DNA from: CALBTQ01 sp036725605
GTDB taxonomy: Bacteria > Lernaellota > Lernaellaia > Lernaellales > Lernaellaceae
DNA length: 64,000 bases
Reading direction: 5' to 3'
NCBI GenBank assembly: GCA_036725605.1
Contig: DAIMDW010000016.1
Coordinates: forward strand, 1-64,000
Under the pieces are notes generated by a model, which saw only the letters and a program-made list of their open reading frames with translations, had not been told where the DNA came from and searched no databases. Both the position numbers and the translations under genes were made by a program. Shown piece after piece: positions 16,718-25,740 of the stretch; the first letter of the stretch is position 1, and each line of letters begins with the position of its first letter.

Positions 16718-18682
16718 ATGCCTGACATGCGGCGCGCAATTTTCCTCCTGTTGATCGTTCTGGTTTTTCCCGGCTTCGTTTGGGGGCAGGACCGGCTCGA
16801 CCTGCGCCCGGCCGACGGCGAAGGCTATCGCCTGACGATCGGCGGGCAAACCCTGTTCGACGTGTTTCCGCTCGACGAAAACCGCGCGCGCCTGATCGAC
16901 GCCGACGGGCAAGAGCGCGTGCTCGACCTGCCGCCCGCCGCGCCGTTGACGGTCGACATTCCGCCCTTCGCGCCGCCGGTCTACGGCGAGTGTCCGCGCT
17001 TCGCGGTCGAATCCTTCGCCACGCTGCTCGACGGATTGTCGCTGCTGCTGACCGACGCCGCGCAGGCCGGCGACGCGCGCGATCGGCGTTTCGCCGCCAC
17101 CGTGCGCCTGACCACGCATCCGGGCCGCATCGGCCGCACCTCCGCCGAGGTGCTTGAACGCGGCGCGCGTCTGCCCGACGAGACGCTCGACGCGCAGGTC
17201 GAACGCTTTCTCGCCGCCGGTCCGCTGCCGCCCCTGCGCGGCGGGCAGGCGACCGTGGAGGTCGTCGCGACCGTCGCCGGCGGAGAGCGTCCGCTGCTGA
17301 CCGTCTGGGTGTCGCATCCGCGCGGCGAGGCGTGCTTCGACGATCCGGACGCCGGCGTGTTGTTTCACGAACCGTTGGGCCTGCCCGCGGCGGTGCGGCG
17401 TCACCCGTTGGCCGCGGGCGCGGCGGCCGCCTACGCCGACGATTGGGCGCGCGCGCGTGCCGAGTTGCTGACGTTGCTGGCGCAGGAAAAGGACGCGGTG
17501 CTCTTCGGCAACTGGCGCATCGACGTATTCACCGCCGAAACGCGGCTCGCCGAAATCATGAGCCGGCGCGGCGCGGGCGAGGTCGATCCGCTGTTGATGA
17601 TCGAGGCGCGCCTGGCCTTGCTGCAACGGCGCGTGGATGCGGCGATCGCGGCCATGAACGCCGTGGCCGCCGGCGCGGCCGATCGCGAGTTGGCCGAGCA
17701 GGCGCGTTTTTGCGCGCGCGCCTGGCAGCGTCGCCGGTTGTCGTCCGCCCGCGAATTTTCCGCCGGCGCGCCGCCGTCGCTCTTCGCGTTGGAAACCGAA
17801 TTGCTGCGCGACGAAATGAGCGAACGTTCGCTCGCCGAGCGTTTATCGATGCTTCGCACGCTGCTCGCGTCGGCCGGTGCGCGCCTGGATTTCGATCTGC
17901 TCGTGCGTTCGCGTTTGCACCTGGCGGCCGAGGCGCTGGCCGCATCGGCGGGCGATCGCGAGCCCCAAGCGCTGTGGCGGGCGATGGACGAACTCGTGCC
18001 CGTCGCGCAACCGTTGGCCGACCGGTTGTTGTTCAATGCCGCGGCGCGCTTGCTTGGCCGGGGACGCGACGCGCAGGCCGTCGAGTTGTTGCGCGCGTTG
18101 TTGGGGCGTTACCCGACGTCGCCCTTCGCGCCCGAAGCGGCGTGGCGGCTGGTGCTTGTCGAGTTGCGCGGCGGGCGACAGCGCGCGGCGGCGGAACTGG
18201 CGCTGACGCTGCACGAGTTGTTCGCGCCCGATAGCGAGTGGGGACGCAAGCGCGGCGCGGCGGGCGACAGCGCGGCCTGGGCGTACGGGCTGCCGCGCAC
18301 GATCGGCGGGGCGGCGCGGGTGCGCGAGCGCGCGTTGTTGCTGGCGCGCGATTTTTATTTCGACGCTTACCGCGAAACGAGCGACGCGGCGGATCTGCAA
18401 GCGGCCGAGCACGCCGCGCGGCTGGCGTTGGACACCGTGTCGGCGCCCACGCTACGCCGCCGGCAATGGCTGACGCTGGGCGATATTCTGCTGGCGGGCG
18501 GGAATTTCGCCGCGGCGCGCACGGCGTACGCGCACGTCACCCTCGACGAGCGCGACGACGCCTTGCGGTTGGAAGGATTGCGGCGGCTCGGCGCCGGCCT
18601 GACTCCGCAGGCTTCACGCGTCGCCGCCGCCTTGCGCGACGATCCCCAGGTCGGCGGGTTGCTAACCCCGCTACTGCCTTAG
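16718..18682 (+). CDS. Exported helical-repeat (TPR-like) protein
   Basis: About 654-aa protein with an N-terminal signal peptide (AIFLLLIVLVFPGFVWGQD). The first about 200 residues are beta-rich; from about residue 230 the sequence becomes Ala/Arg/Leu-rich helices resembling tetratricopeptide or bacterial repeat arrays. It is the only plus-strand gene between two minus-strand blocks. Start may be ATG 16718 or 16727; both give a working signal peptide. The stop overlaps the stop of the next, convergent gene by 4 bp. Function unknown. Confidence 0.75.
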   Translation: MPDMRRAIFLLLIVLVFPGFVWGQDRLDLRPADGEGYRLTIGGQTLFDVFPLDENRARLIDADGQERVLDLPPAAPLTVDIPPFAPPVYGECPRFAVESFATLLDGLSLLLTDAAQAGDARDRRFAATVRLTTHPGRIGRTSAEVLERGARLPDETLDAQVERFLAAGPLPPLRGGQATVEVVATVAGGERPLLTVWVSHPRGEACFDDPDAGVLFHEPLGLPAAVRRHPLAAGAAAAYADDWARARAELLTLLAQEKDAVLFGNWRIDVFTAETRLAEIMSRRGAGEVDPLLMIEARLALLQRRVDAAIAAMNAVAAGAADRELAEQARFCARAWQRRRLSSAREFSAGAPPSLFALETELLRDEMSERSLAERLSMLRTLLASAGARLDFDLLVRSRLHLAAEALAASAGDREPQALWRAMDELVPVAQPLADRLLFNAAARLLGRGRDAQAVELLRALLGRYPTSPFAPEAAWRLVLVELRGGRQRAAAELALTLHELFAPDSEWGRKRGAAGDSAAWAYGLPRTIGGAARVRERALLLARDFYFDAYRETSDAADLQAAEHAARLALDTVSAPTLRRRQWLTLGDILLAGGNFAAARTAYAHVTLDERDDALRLEGLRRLGAGLTPQASRVAAALRDDPQVGGLLTPLLP

Positions 18683-19098
18683 TCGGCCTTCTTCGAAATG
18701 AAGTAGCCGGGCACCTTGCGCATGCCGCCCTGGATGTACTTGTCCGAAAAGTTTTTCAAAAAGAAGTTCAAAATGCCTTCCAGGTGCTCCAGCGGGAAAT
18801 AGCGGATCACCGGCCGGCCGACTTCGCTGTCACGGAAGTACAGGAAGCTCACCTCGACCACTTTTTCCTTCTGGTGGTCGCCGTAGGTGGAGTTTTCCTT
18901 GCTGTACATTTCCTCGTCGACCCAGAAGGACACCTGCTCGTCGTCCAGGGCGAAGCCCTTGACCTCTTCCATCAGGTAGCGCCACAGCCGGAAGATGTCG
19001 CCGGGAATATAGCGCACCTGGCTGTTGGTTTTTTCCGGATTGCGATCGTCCGGATTGGGGCTGGTCACAAAGCAGCGAACCATTTCGACCTTTTTCAT
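18679..19098 (-). CDS. Conserved hypothetical protein
   Basis: 139-aa soluble protein with a mixed alpha/beta composition and many aromatic and charged residues (VSFWVDEEMYSKE, VVEVSFLYFRDSEVG, IRYFPLEHLEGIL). I do not recognise a family. GGAGCGAAAC precedes the ATG. It follows the interrupted rlmI-like gene by 12 bp on the same strand, so they are probably co-transcribed, and is convergent with the exported helical protein. Confidence 0.7.
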   Translation of the reverse strand: MKKVEMVRCFVTSPNPDDRNPEKTNSQVRYIPGDIFRLWRYLMEEVKGFALDDEQVSFWVDEEMYSKENSTYGDHQKEKVVEVSFLYFRDSEVGRPVIRYFPLEHLEGILNFFLKNFSDKYIQGGMRKVPGYFISKKAD

Positions 19099-19110
19099 GT
19101 TTCGCTCCGT

Positions 19111-20292
19111 CTATTCGTTAACCCGGCAAACGAATCCGGTCAGGTATTCCCCTTCCGGATGGTACACGTTGATCGGGTGATCGTGGCCGTGACCGATGAT
19201 CTGCAGTATCTGCACGTCGCGATGGGCGTCCAGCGCCGCCGCGTAAAGGATCTTGCGATGCAGGCCCAGCGCGATGTGGCCCGAGCACGAGAACGTCCAC
19301 AACATGCCGCCGGGCGTCAGGCGCTTGAAGGCCATCATGTTGATGTCCTTGTAGGCGCGCGCGGCACGGTTGATCGACGCCTTGCTCTTGGCGAAGGCCG
19401 GCGGGTCCAGCACGATCAGATCGAAGGGCGTGTCGTCCTCGCGCAAATACTGGAACACGTCGGCGCGCACCAAATCCTCCGCCGGCACCTGTTGGCCGTT
19501 GAGCGCATGGTTTTCCGCGGCCAGCCGCAGCGCGTCCTCGCTGGCGTCGACCGTCACGGCCTTGCGCGCCCCGCCGGCCAGCGCGTACACCGAAAAGGCG
19601 CCGCTGTAGCCGAAGGCGTTGAGCACCAGGCGATCGGCCGCCGCCTTGCGCACCTCGCCGCGCGACCCGCGCTGGTCAAGGAAAAAGCCCGTCTTCTGTC
19701 CGCCGTGCACGTCGACTCAGAAGAACAAACCGTTTTCGCGAATCTGCACCCGCTCGGCGGGCGGTTCGCCGTAAAGCACCGCGACGTGATCGCTCAGACC
19801 CTCGTCGCGCCGATAACCGCCGACGCTGCGCTCGAGCACCCACAGCGGTTGCAGCGCCTCGACGACCGCCGCGGCGATCGTGTCGCGTTGCGCGTCGGTG
19901 CCCGCCGTGGTCAGCGCCACCACCAGCCCGGCGCCGTAGCGATCGATCACCAGGCCCGGAATGCCGTCGCCCTCGCCGTGGAAGACGCGATAGGCGTCGG
20001 TGTCCGGCGGCAGCAGCGGCAACCGCCAGCGCTCCGCCTCGGCGATCTTGCGCACGAACCACGCCTTGTCGATCGCCTCGGGTCGCAGCGTGAACAGCCG
20101 CACGCGAATCTGGCTTTGCGGATTGTAGGCGCCGCGACCGAGAAATTCGCCCCGGTTGTCCAGTACGTCAATCACGCTGCCCGGCGGCAGATCGTCCGGT
20201 TCGTCGGCGACCGCGCCGGAGAAAATCCATGGGTGGCGGTTGTGGACCGACTTCTCGCGGCCCGGTTTGAGTTTCACAAATCGGTTGTTCAT
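19111..20292 (-). pseudogene. rlmI: RlmI-like class I SAM rRNA methyltransferase, interrupted by in-frame TGA
   Basis: The full frame (about 393 codons) matches the RlmI/RlmK-type 23S rRNA (cytosine-C5) methyltransferase family. The N-terminal PUA-like domain begins near KPGREKSVHNRHPWIFSGAV and the catalytic domain follows with GGQKTGFFLDQR, NAFGYSGAFSVYA, DLIVLDPPAFAKS and WTFSCSGH. A single TGA at 19717-19719 sits between ENGLFF and VDVHGGQKTG with the frame unchanged on both sides. Nearby genes end in TGA, so it is a real stop codon in this organism. Either a recent nonsense mutation or a base error; a TGG (Trp) ancestor is one change away. A GTG at 19710 could allow restart of the catalytic domain. 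Confidence 0.8.
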
Positions 20293-20349
20293 GGGGAGGT
20301 CTACTTTCTGTTGTTCCGATTACAGTTCCCTGTCGGTTCTGCTCTCGCG

Positions 20350-20754
20350 TTATCGATCCACGTAAAGCGCCGCTCTGGGCACTTCGTCCGTCGGGAGTTT
20401 CGCCGTACCCACGCGGCCGACCACACGAATTTTGTCATCTTTGCGAAGGCTGTTGATTACATCCGTATATAAACCTTCACGTACCAGAATATAGTACTTG
20501 CCGAATTCGGTGCGCGACACCAGCGCCACGTACCCTTCCTTCGGCGTCGTATTCAGACGATTGTTGAACGGCAGTTCGAGTTGGATGATCGAATCGAGGT
20601 AACGGGTGAAGGTTATGTGCAAAGTGCCGAGTTTCACCTTCTGAATGGCGCCGTTGTTCTGACTCACGTCGCCGATAACCTTCGCCTCGCCGGAACAAGC
20701 GGCCAGGGCGATGAGCGCCGCAATGAGCGCAAGCCAAGTCATTCTCGCTCTCAT
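20350..20754 (-). CDS. Small lipoprotein of unknown function
   Basis: 134-aa predicted lipoprotein. ATG at 20754 follows AAAAGGAGC and yields a signal peptide with lipobox LAAC. The mature part is beta-rich (VKLGTLHITFTRYLDS, VALVSRTEFGKYYILV, DDKIRVVGRVGTAKL), similar in feel to small OB-fold or barrel-like domains, but I cannot name one. It stands 57 bp upstream of the rlmI-like gene on the same strand. A plausible sigma-70-type promoter lies just upstream. Confidence 0.75.
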   Translation of the reverse strand: MRARMTWLALIAALIALAACSGEAKVIGDVSQNNGAIQKVKLGTLHITFTRYLDSIIQLELPFNNRLNTTPKEGYVALVSRTEFGKYYILVREGLYTDVINSLRKDDKIRVVGRVGTAKLPTDEVPRAALYVDR

Positions 20755-20780
20755 GATCCGCTCCTTTTCTGCGTTAGTAC

Positions 20781-20810
20781 CAGATAATGGAGTTCCCTTG
20801 TTTCTGTCAA
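20781..20810 (-). promoter_or_regulatory. Possible promoter of the small lipoprotein gene
   Basis: On the minus strand TTGACA (20810-20805) is followed after 17 bp by TTATCT (20787-20782) or, with 18 bp, TATCTG. The -35 is a perfect match; the -10 is weak. It lies about 27 bp before the ATG at 20754. Confidence 0.4.
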
Positions 20811-20890
20811 GCTGGCACCCCATTTTTCTCAAATGATTATTCTAACTTATCCGCTTTCGGAAGAAAAGAAAAAACCATGGGAAGGCGGAA

Positions 20891-22846
20891 TCACTCGGGA
20901 AATGCGACCTCAAAATTGTTGTCCAGCGCCGTCTGATATTCCTCTTCGGTGATCGTGCCCCGGTCGCGCATTTTGCTCATGATGAACGCCAGGTTCGAGC
21001 GCCAGCCGTCGGTGATCGCCCCGCGCGACTTCATGTAATAGTAGCGCACCGGATTGGCGATGATGCTGGCCAGAAACGCCGACTGCAGCGGCCCCAGTTT
21101 GCTTGCATGCACGTGGAAGTAGTGGCGCGACGCCGGGCCGATGCCGTAGATCTTCGGGCCCCATTCGATGATGTTCAAATACACCTCGAACATGCGCTCC
21201 TTGCTTACCTCGCGCTCGATCCACCAGGTGAGCATGCCCTCCTGCAGCTTGCGGCCGATCGTCTTTTCCTCGGAGAGAAACAGGTTCTTCACCAACTGCA
21301 TGGTGATCGTGCTCGCGCCGCGCGCGAAGCGTTTGTCGCGCAGGTCGCGCCGGATCGAATCGTTGATGTGATTGAGCAGAAAACCGTGATGGCCGAAAAA
21401 CGCGCCGTCCTCGCAGGTGCGCACCGCGCCGGTCAGGTACGGGCTGATCGACCCCAGCGGCACGAAGTCGTCCCCGGCGGGATCCAGGATGATCGTCTTT
21501 TGCAGCAGCCCGTGCTTGCGCGCCAGGTGTTTGTATTGCGAACTCTTGATCAGGCGCACGTCGCAGCGCGGCGGCACCGACACCGGCGCGAAATCGTCGA
21601 CGTCGCCGTGGATCTCCAAGTGCGAGCGCTTGATTTCATCGGTGTCCAGCACGAGCTTGGCCTGCAGGTTGAGCTTGCCGCGCACCTGCGTGCCCTTGAT
21701 CGCCGGAATCAACTGCTCGGGCAGACCGTCGAGAACGTCCTGCACCGGCACGCCTTCGGCGGCGAGGGTCGTCTCCAGCAGGAACGGTCCGTCGGCGGGC
21801 ACGCGCAGCACGGTGTCGCGGATGGAAAAATACGCGCGGCCCGAATGCACGCGGATCGACTCGGCGGTCAGCTCGCGCTTGTCGGGCGAGGCGATCATCT
21901 GCCCTTCGAGGCCCACCTGCCAGCGATCCAACGGTTGGCCGGCCAGGCGCTTGTGAAACAGGTTGAGCAACTCGGCGTCGGCGTTGAGCGACAGGAACCA
22001 CTTGTCGAGCTCGCGCGGTTTGTTGACCTGCAAGCGGCCGTTGCAGCGCGTGTGCTCGCTCAGTTGAATCGAGCCGGGCAGGTAGTGCGCCAGTTGGCGC
22101 AGTTCGAAGTTGGCCATACGCACCAGGGCGGTCAGTTGCGTGCGCGTGGCGCGGCTGTCGAGGAAGACTTTTCCGCCGCTGCCCGTCTGCCGGGCCGTGC
22201 CGCGCAGTTTGAGACTTTTGTCCCGCATGTGCAGCTTGGCGGTGCCGTCGATCTCGAACAATTCGACCAGTGGTTTGGACGCCTGCGGCTTACGCCGATC
22301 CAGCACCTGCAGCGTGCCCTGTTCGATCAGCACCGACACTTCCGGCGCCGCCGCGACCAGCGAATGGTTCGTCAGCCCCGTTCCTTCCAGCGGCGCGGCG
22401 CTCAGGCGTTGCAGCAACGCGGGCAAATTGGTCGCGCCGTTTTTGTACAACTCGACGGTGAACGCGGGTTTGAGCAGCCGCACGCCCTCGAGCTTGAGCG
22501 AACGATGCCACCAGTCGATGTCGTGCAGCACTTCCAGCCGCGGCAGGTACAGCAGCGGCACGGGATCGCCGCCGTTGTCGGCCTGCACGCGGATCTCGCG
22601 CACCACGCTGTGCCCGCTCAGCCCCGGCTCGATGCGCCCGACCGAAATGTGCAGTCCGGTTTTCCGCTCGACCTTGGGCAGGTACTCGGCGACCATCTGC
22701 GCGGCCAGCTTGCGCGAAGCGCGGCCGATCAGCGTGGTGACGGAGAAATAGCCGATCGCCACAACGGCGACGATCGCCAGCAGCGCGATGAGCCGCCGCC
22801 GGCGTCGATACGGCGCGGAAGGATCCTGCGGCAAAGCCGACCTCAC
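20891..22846 (-). CDS. Membrane AsmA-like / GT51 peptidoglycan glycosyltransferase fusion
   Basis: 651-aa protein: one N-terminal membrane anchor, a long beta-rich periplasmic region (about residues 50-440) with AsmA/TamB-like character, then a C-terminal GT51 domain. The four GT51 motifs are present: CEDGAFFGHHGF (catalytic Glu), GASTITMQLVKNLFL, RKLQEGMLTWWIE and KERMFEVYLNIIEWG. It should polymerise lipid II into glycan strands. It lacks a transpeptidase domain. ATG overlaps the stop of the upstream alkaline-phosphatase-like gene by 4 bp. The AsmA-like call rests on composition and pattern. Confidence 0.88.
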   Translation of the reverse strand: MRSALPQDPSAPYRRRRRLIALLAIVAVVAIGYFSVTTLIGRASRKLAAQMVAEYLPKVERKTGLHISVGRIEPGLSGHSVVREIRVQADNGGDPVPLLYLPRLEVLHDIDWWHRSLKLEGVRLLKPAFTVELYKNGATNLPALLQRLSAAPLEGTGLTNHSLVAAAPEVSVLIEQGTLQVLDRRKPQASKPLVELFEIDGTAKLHMRDKSLKLRGTARQTGSGGKVFLDSRATRTQLTALVRMANFELRQLAHYLPGSIQLSEHTRCNGRLQVNKPRELDKWFLSLNADAELLNLFHKRLAGQPLDRWQVGLEGQMIASPDKRELTAESIRVHSGRAYFSIRDTVLRVPADGPFLLETTLAAEGVPVQDVLDGLPEQLIPAIKGTQVRGKLNLQAKLVLDTDEIKRSHLEIHGDVDDFAPVSVPPRCDVRLIKSSQYKHLARKHGLLQKTIILDPAGDDFVPLGSISPYLTGAVRTCEDGAFFGHHGFLLNHINDSIRRDLRDKRFARGASTITMQLVKNLFLSEEKTIGRKLQEGMLTWWIEREVSKERMFEVYLNIIEWGPKIYGIGPASRHYFHVHASKLGPLQSAFLASIIANPVRYYYMKSRGAITDGWRSNLAFIMSKMRDRGTITEEEYQTALDNNFEVAFPE

Positions 22847-24852
22847 GGAGTCGTTGTCGATAACGTTACGCTGTGCGGGTTGTACTGCGGATGCGCCACC
22901 TCAAGCAAGACCCGATTGCCGGTCGGCGTCACCTTGACCTCGGCCGTTCCCTGCGCGGAGGTCATCGTCTGGTTTTCGCCGCCGCCCGGGTCCAGCACAC
23001 TGATGATCGCGCCCGCCACCGGCCGGTTCGAATCGCCGTCGGTGCATTGCAGCCGGATCGTCGCCGGCGTACCCGTTGTGAGCGTTCCCGCGTTTTCTAT
23101 CTGAACATTGAGCGTGGGGAGGTAAAGCATGTGCTGCGAGGACAGCCGGAACGCGAAGCCCAGCCCCTCCAACAGCTTGATCAGATCGCCCGCGCGCGAC
23201 TGGTCGACGCCGCGCATGCCGTGGTCGGACACCAGCAGCACCGTCGTGTCCGCCGCCAGCTTTTCGTCGACCAGCAGCTTCAACAAGCGGCTGATCAGTT
23301 CCGCTTCCTGCCAGGCGGCGCGACCGGCGCACTGCGTGTACGGTCCGTACCAGCGCGCGGCGGCCAGATAGGCGGCCGGCGACCAGACGATCAACCGTGG
23401 ACGCGGCGCGTTTTCGCCAAGCAGCAAGCGCACGATCTGCGCGAACAGCGCCCGCTCCTGCCGCAAAAACGGCACGCCCGTTTCGTCGCAGGCGAACGCC
23501 GGCAAATCGGCCAGCTTGGGCATCGACGCGGGCCACTCGATGTTTTCCACGTCGCCGTATTCGTCCAGCCCGCGCCGCACCAGCGTGGCCAGGTCGGCCC
23601 CGCGCGTCACGGTCAGACCCAGCGACGCCGACAGCATCCGCCCTTCCCGCTGGTCGCCCGCGCGGCGCAGCGCTTCGAAGATCGTCTCGACGCGCGCCGG
23701 CGGCGCCATCAGTTGTTCGCCGATCAGCCGGTGCTCGACGAGGTTGAACGCCTGTCCGCGCTTGCGGCGGTAAAAGGCGTTGTCCAGGATGCCGTGCCGG
23801 CCCACGTCCGCGCCGGTGGCCAGCGTGAATTCGCCCGGCCAGTCGACGCTGGGGAAGGGCGCGATCAGGCCGTGGGCGTAGCGCGCGCCCTTTTCGGCCA
23901 ACTCGTTGAAGATGTGAAAGCGCTTCACGTGCTGTGAGCGCAGTTGATCGAACATCGCGTTGGACATGCCGCTCAGGTCGATCAGCAGCACGCGCTGCAC
24001 CGTCTCGCCGGTGAGGATCTCGTCGAGCGGGCGGCCGTCCTGTCCATTAAGGTGGTTGCCGTTGGGCAACGGCGGCACGCCCAGCAGTTTGGCCACGGTC
24101 GGCGCAACGTCGTGCAGCCGCGCGGCCTGCGGCAGCGCGCCGGGTTTGACGCCCGGCCCGTAAGCGATAAACACCCCGCGGCTTTCGGCCATGTTCAACT
24201 CGCCGTAATGCCCGCCGTTTTTGCCCACCCCCGCGAAGGGCGCGTAGGAGACGACCAGGTCCGGGCTGTCGGGCGAGTCGAAGACCGAGGCCACGCGCGA
24301 ATAGGCGTAGGGATACGACACGTCGTTGACGTTCAGAAAGCGCATGCGCGGATCGCCCGGGCCGGTGTAGTCGAGCACCGGCTTGCCGCGGTCCCAGAAT
24401 TTTTTCGGATTCGATCCGGCCTGGAACATCTCGGCCAGCGTCGGCAGATGCGCCGGATTCTGATTGGCGAACGGATTGTGTTTTTCGATGCGCTCGACGC
24501 TGTAGGCGATCGTGCCGTCTTCCATCCGGTAGCGCGTGAAATCGACCGTGCCGCGCGCGGCTTTGACGCGGTAGACGTTGTCGGTAAACGTGGCCACGAA
24601 ATCGACGCGACGGTCGGAGATCAGCGCGTCGACGATCGCCTGCCCGGCGGCCAGTTCGTTTTCGTCCAGACCGACGTCGGTCAGTGGATCGTCGCGCCAG
24701 AGCTGCCCGGGGCCGATGCGCTTGGCGGTCAGCGGCGGCAGGCCCGACAGCATCAGATCGCTTTGTGGCGGTGGGGCCGGCTGCTCCTTGGTGCAGCCGC
24801 ACCACAGCAGGGTCGGCAACAACAATAGAATCATAACTCGCAAAAGACGCAC
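22843..24852 (-). CDS. Rearranged alkaline-phosphatase-fold lipoprotein
   Basis: About 669-aa exported protein (GTG 24852 with GGAG upstream, or ATG 24834) ending its signal at LLWCGC. The parts of a type I phosphodiesterase/alkaline-phosphatase fold appear in an unusual order: a C-terminal-type piece comes first (GGHYGELNMAESRG, DVAPTVAKLLGVP), then an N-terminal-type piece (VLLIDLSGMSNAMFDQL, LATGADVGRHGILDN) and SDHGMRGVDQ. At the nucleophile position a PSVDWPGE reads where PT-T-PNH is usual, so Thr is replaced by Asp. The C-terminus has an Ig-like CarboxypepD_reg-type domain. Catalysis is doubtful. Confidence 0.75.
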   Translation of the reverse strand: MRLLRVMILLLLPTLLWCGCTKEQPAPPPQSDLMLSGLPPLTAKRIGPGQLWRDDPLTDVGLDENELAAGQAIVDALISDRRVDFVATFTDNVYRVKAARGTVDFTRYRMEDGTIAYSVERIEKHNPFANQNPAHLPTLAEMFQAGSNPKKFWDRGKPVLDYTGPGDPRMRFLNVNDVSYPYAYSRVASVFDSPDSPDLVVSYAPFAGVGKNGGHYGELNMAESRGVFIAYGPGVKPGALPQAARLHDVAPTVAKLLGVPPLPNGNHLNGQDGRPLDEILTGETVQRVLLIDLSGMSNAMFDQLRSQHVKRFHIFNELAEKGARYAHGLIAPFPSVDWPGEFTLATGADVGRHGILDNAFYRRKRGQAFNLVEHRLIGEQLMAPPARVETIFEALRRAGDQREGRMLSASLGLTVTRGADLATLVRRGLDEYGDVENIEWPASMPKLADLPAFACDETGVPFLRQERALFAQIVRLLLGENAPRPRLIVWSPAAYLAAARWYGPYTQCAGRAAWQEAELISRLLKLLVDEKLAADTTVLLVSDHGMRGVDQSRAGDLIKLLEGLGFAFRLSSQHMLYLPTLNVQIENAGTLTTGTPATIRLQCTDGDSNRPVAGAIISVLDPGGGENQTMTSAQGTAEVKVTPTGNRVLLEVAHPQYNPHSVTLSTTTP

Positions 24853-25250
24853 GACGGTTCTCCGCTCAAGAAAGATCGCGCTATGGTAACGCGTTTTGCC
24901 TGGTTTTCTCCAGTACCTTTCCGCGAGCGGCGCCCGGCGGGTCGATCGGGCGCACCTCTCCCTAAAAGCCGCCTGATTCTGTCTTGCAAAAAGGGGGACA
25001 GTACGACAGTACGGGCGCAGCCCGGGGTGAGGGGCTTTTCCGGCCCAGACCATGCTTCCGTGAAAACTCCGGGACATGCACTCGCTGCGTGTCCCGCGAT
25101 TTTCGTTTTCCGGTTCCTTCGTGCCCCCTTCCGGCTTCACAAATCCGCGCTCGCACAACAATATGGGTTCGGTTCAAGAGTTCACGCATCTTTGATTGCA
25201 GGGCAGCTTTTTTTGCATGACAATACGCACGCACTTAGGAGGGGAAAATC
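24853..25250. repeat. Intergenic region with composite repeat (copy 2)
   Basis: About 400 bp between divergent genes. It includes GGGGGACAGTA (near 24990) and an inverted pair CGGGACA / TGTCCCG (about 25069-25095) whose reverse complement matches the block at about 98-139 over roughly 41 bp. It should also contain both divergent promoters; none is clear enough to mark. AGGAGG before 25251 is the ribosome site of the next gene. Confidence 0.6.
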
Positions 25251-25718
25251 ATGGCCCGCATGACCGCGAAGGAAAAACTGCACAAACCGGCCGAGCGGCA
25301 GATCAAGAAGATCGACGAGCGCAAGGGCACCTGGCTGGGCAACTACGACACGATGCTCATTCCCACGCCGCTGGACGTGGACGAGGTGATCCGCTCCGTA
25401 CCCAAGGGCAAGCTGACGACGGTCAACCGCATTCGCGAAATTCTGGCGGCGAAGCACGGCGCGGCGACTTCCTGCCCGACCTGCGTGGGCATTTTCTGCA
25501 ACATCGCCGCCGCCGCGGCCGAAGAGGACCTGCTGGCCGGCGCCAAGCGCGTCACGCCCTACTGGCGGGTGCTCAAGTCCGACGGCACGCTCAACCCGAA
25601 GTTCCCCGACGGCACCGAGGCCCAGGCGGTCCGGCTCACTGCCGAAGGCCACACCATCGTGCCGAGCAAGGGCAAGAAGCCGCCGACAGTGGCGAACTGG
25701 GAAGCGAAGGTCGTCTAG
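25251..25718 (+). CDS. MGMT-family alkyltransferase-like protein without catalytic Cys
   Basis: 155-aa protein of the methylated-DNA methyltransferase fold group. LTTVNRIREILAA resembles the recognition helix region, and TPYWRVLKSDG stands where true methyltransferases have PCHRV, so the alkyl-accepting Cys is replaced by Tyr. Like alkyltransferase-like proteins it may bind damaged DNA and flag it for repair rather than repair it. A CPTCVGIFC cluster precedes. Strong AGGAGG site at 25235-25245. Stands alone, convergent with rnz. Confidence 0.8.
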   Translation: MARMTAKEKLHKPAERQIKKIDERKGTWLGNYDTMLIPTPLDVDEVIRSVPKGKLTTVNRIREILAAKHGAATSCPTCVGIFCNIAAAAAEEDLLAGAKRVTPYWRVLKSDGTLNPKFPDGTEAQAVRLTAEGHTIVPSKGKKPPTVANWEAKVV

Positions 25719-25740
25719 ATTATCTTGACAAAGTAGAGGG

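Noticed and set aside
19717..19719. TGA as selenocysteine or reassigned codon in the rlmI-like gene
   Set aside because: No selenocysteine-type hairpin is evident after it, the position is not a known redox site, and TGA ends many genes in this window.
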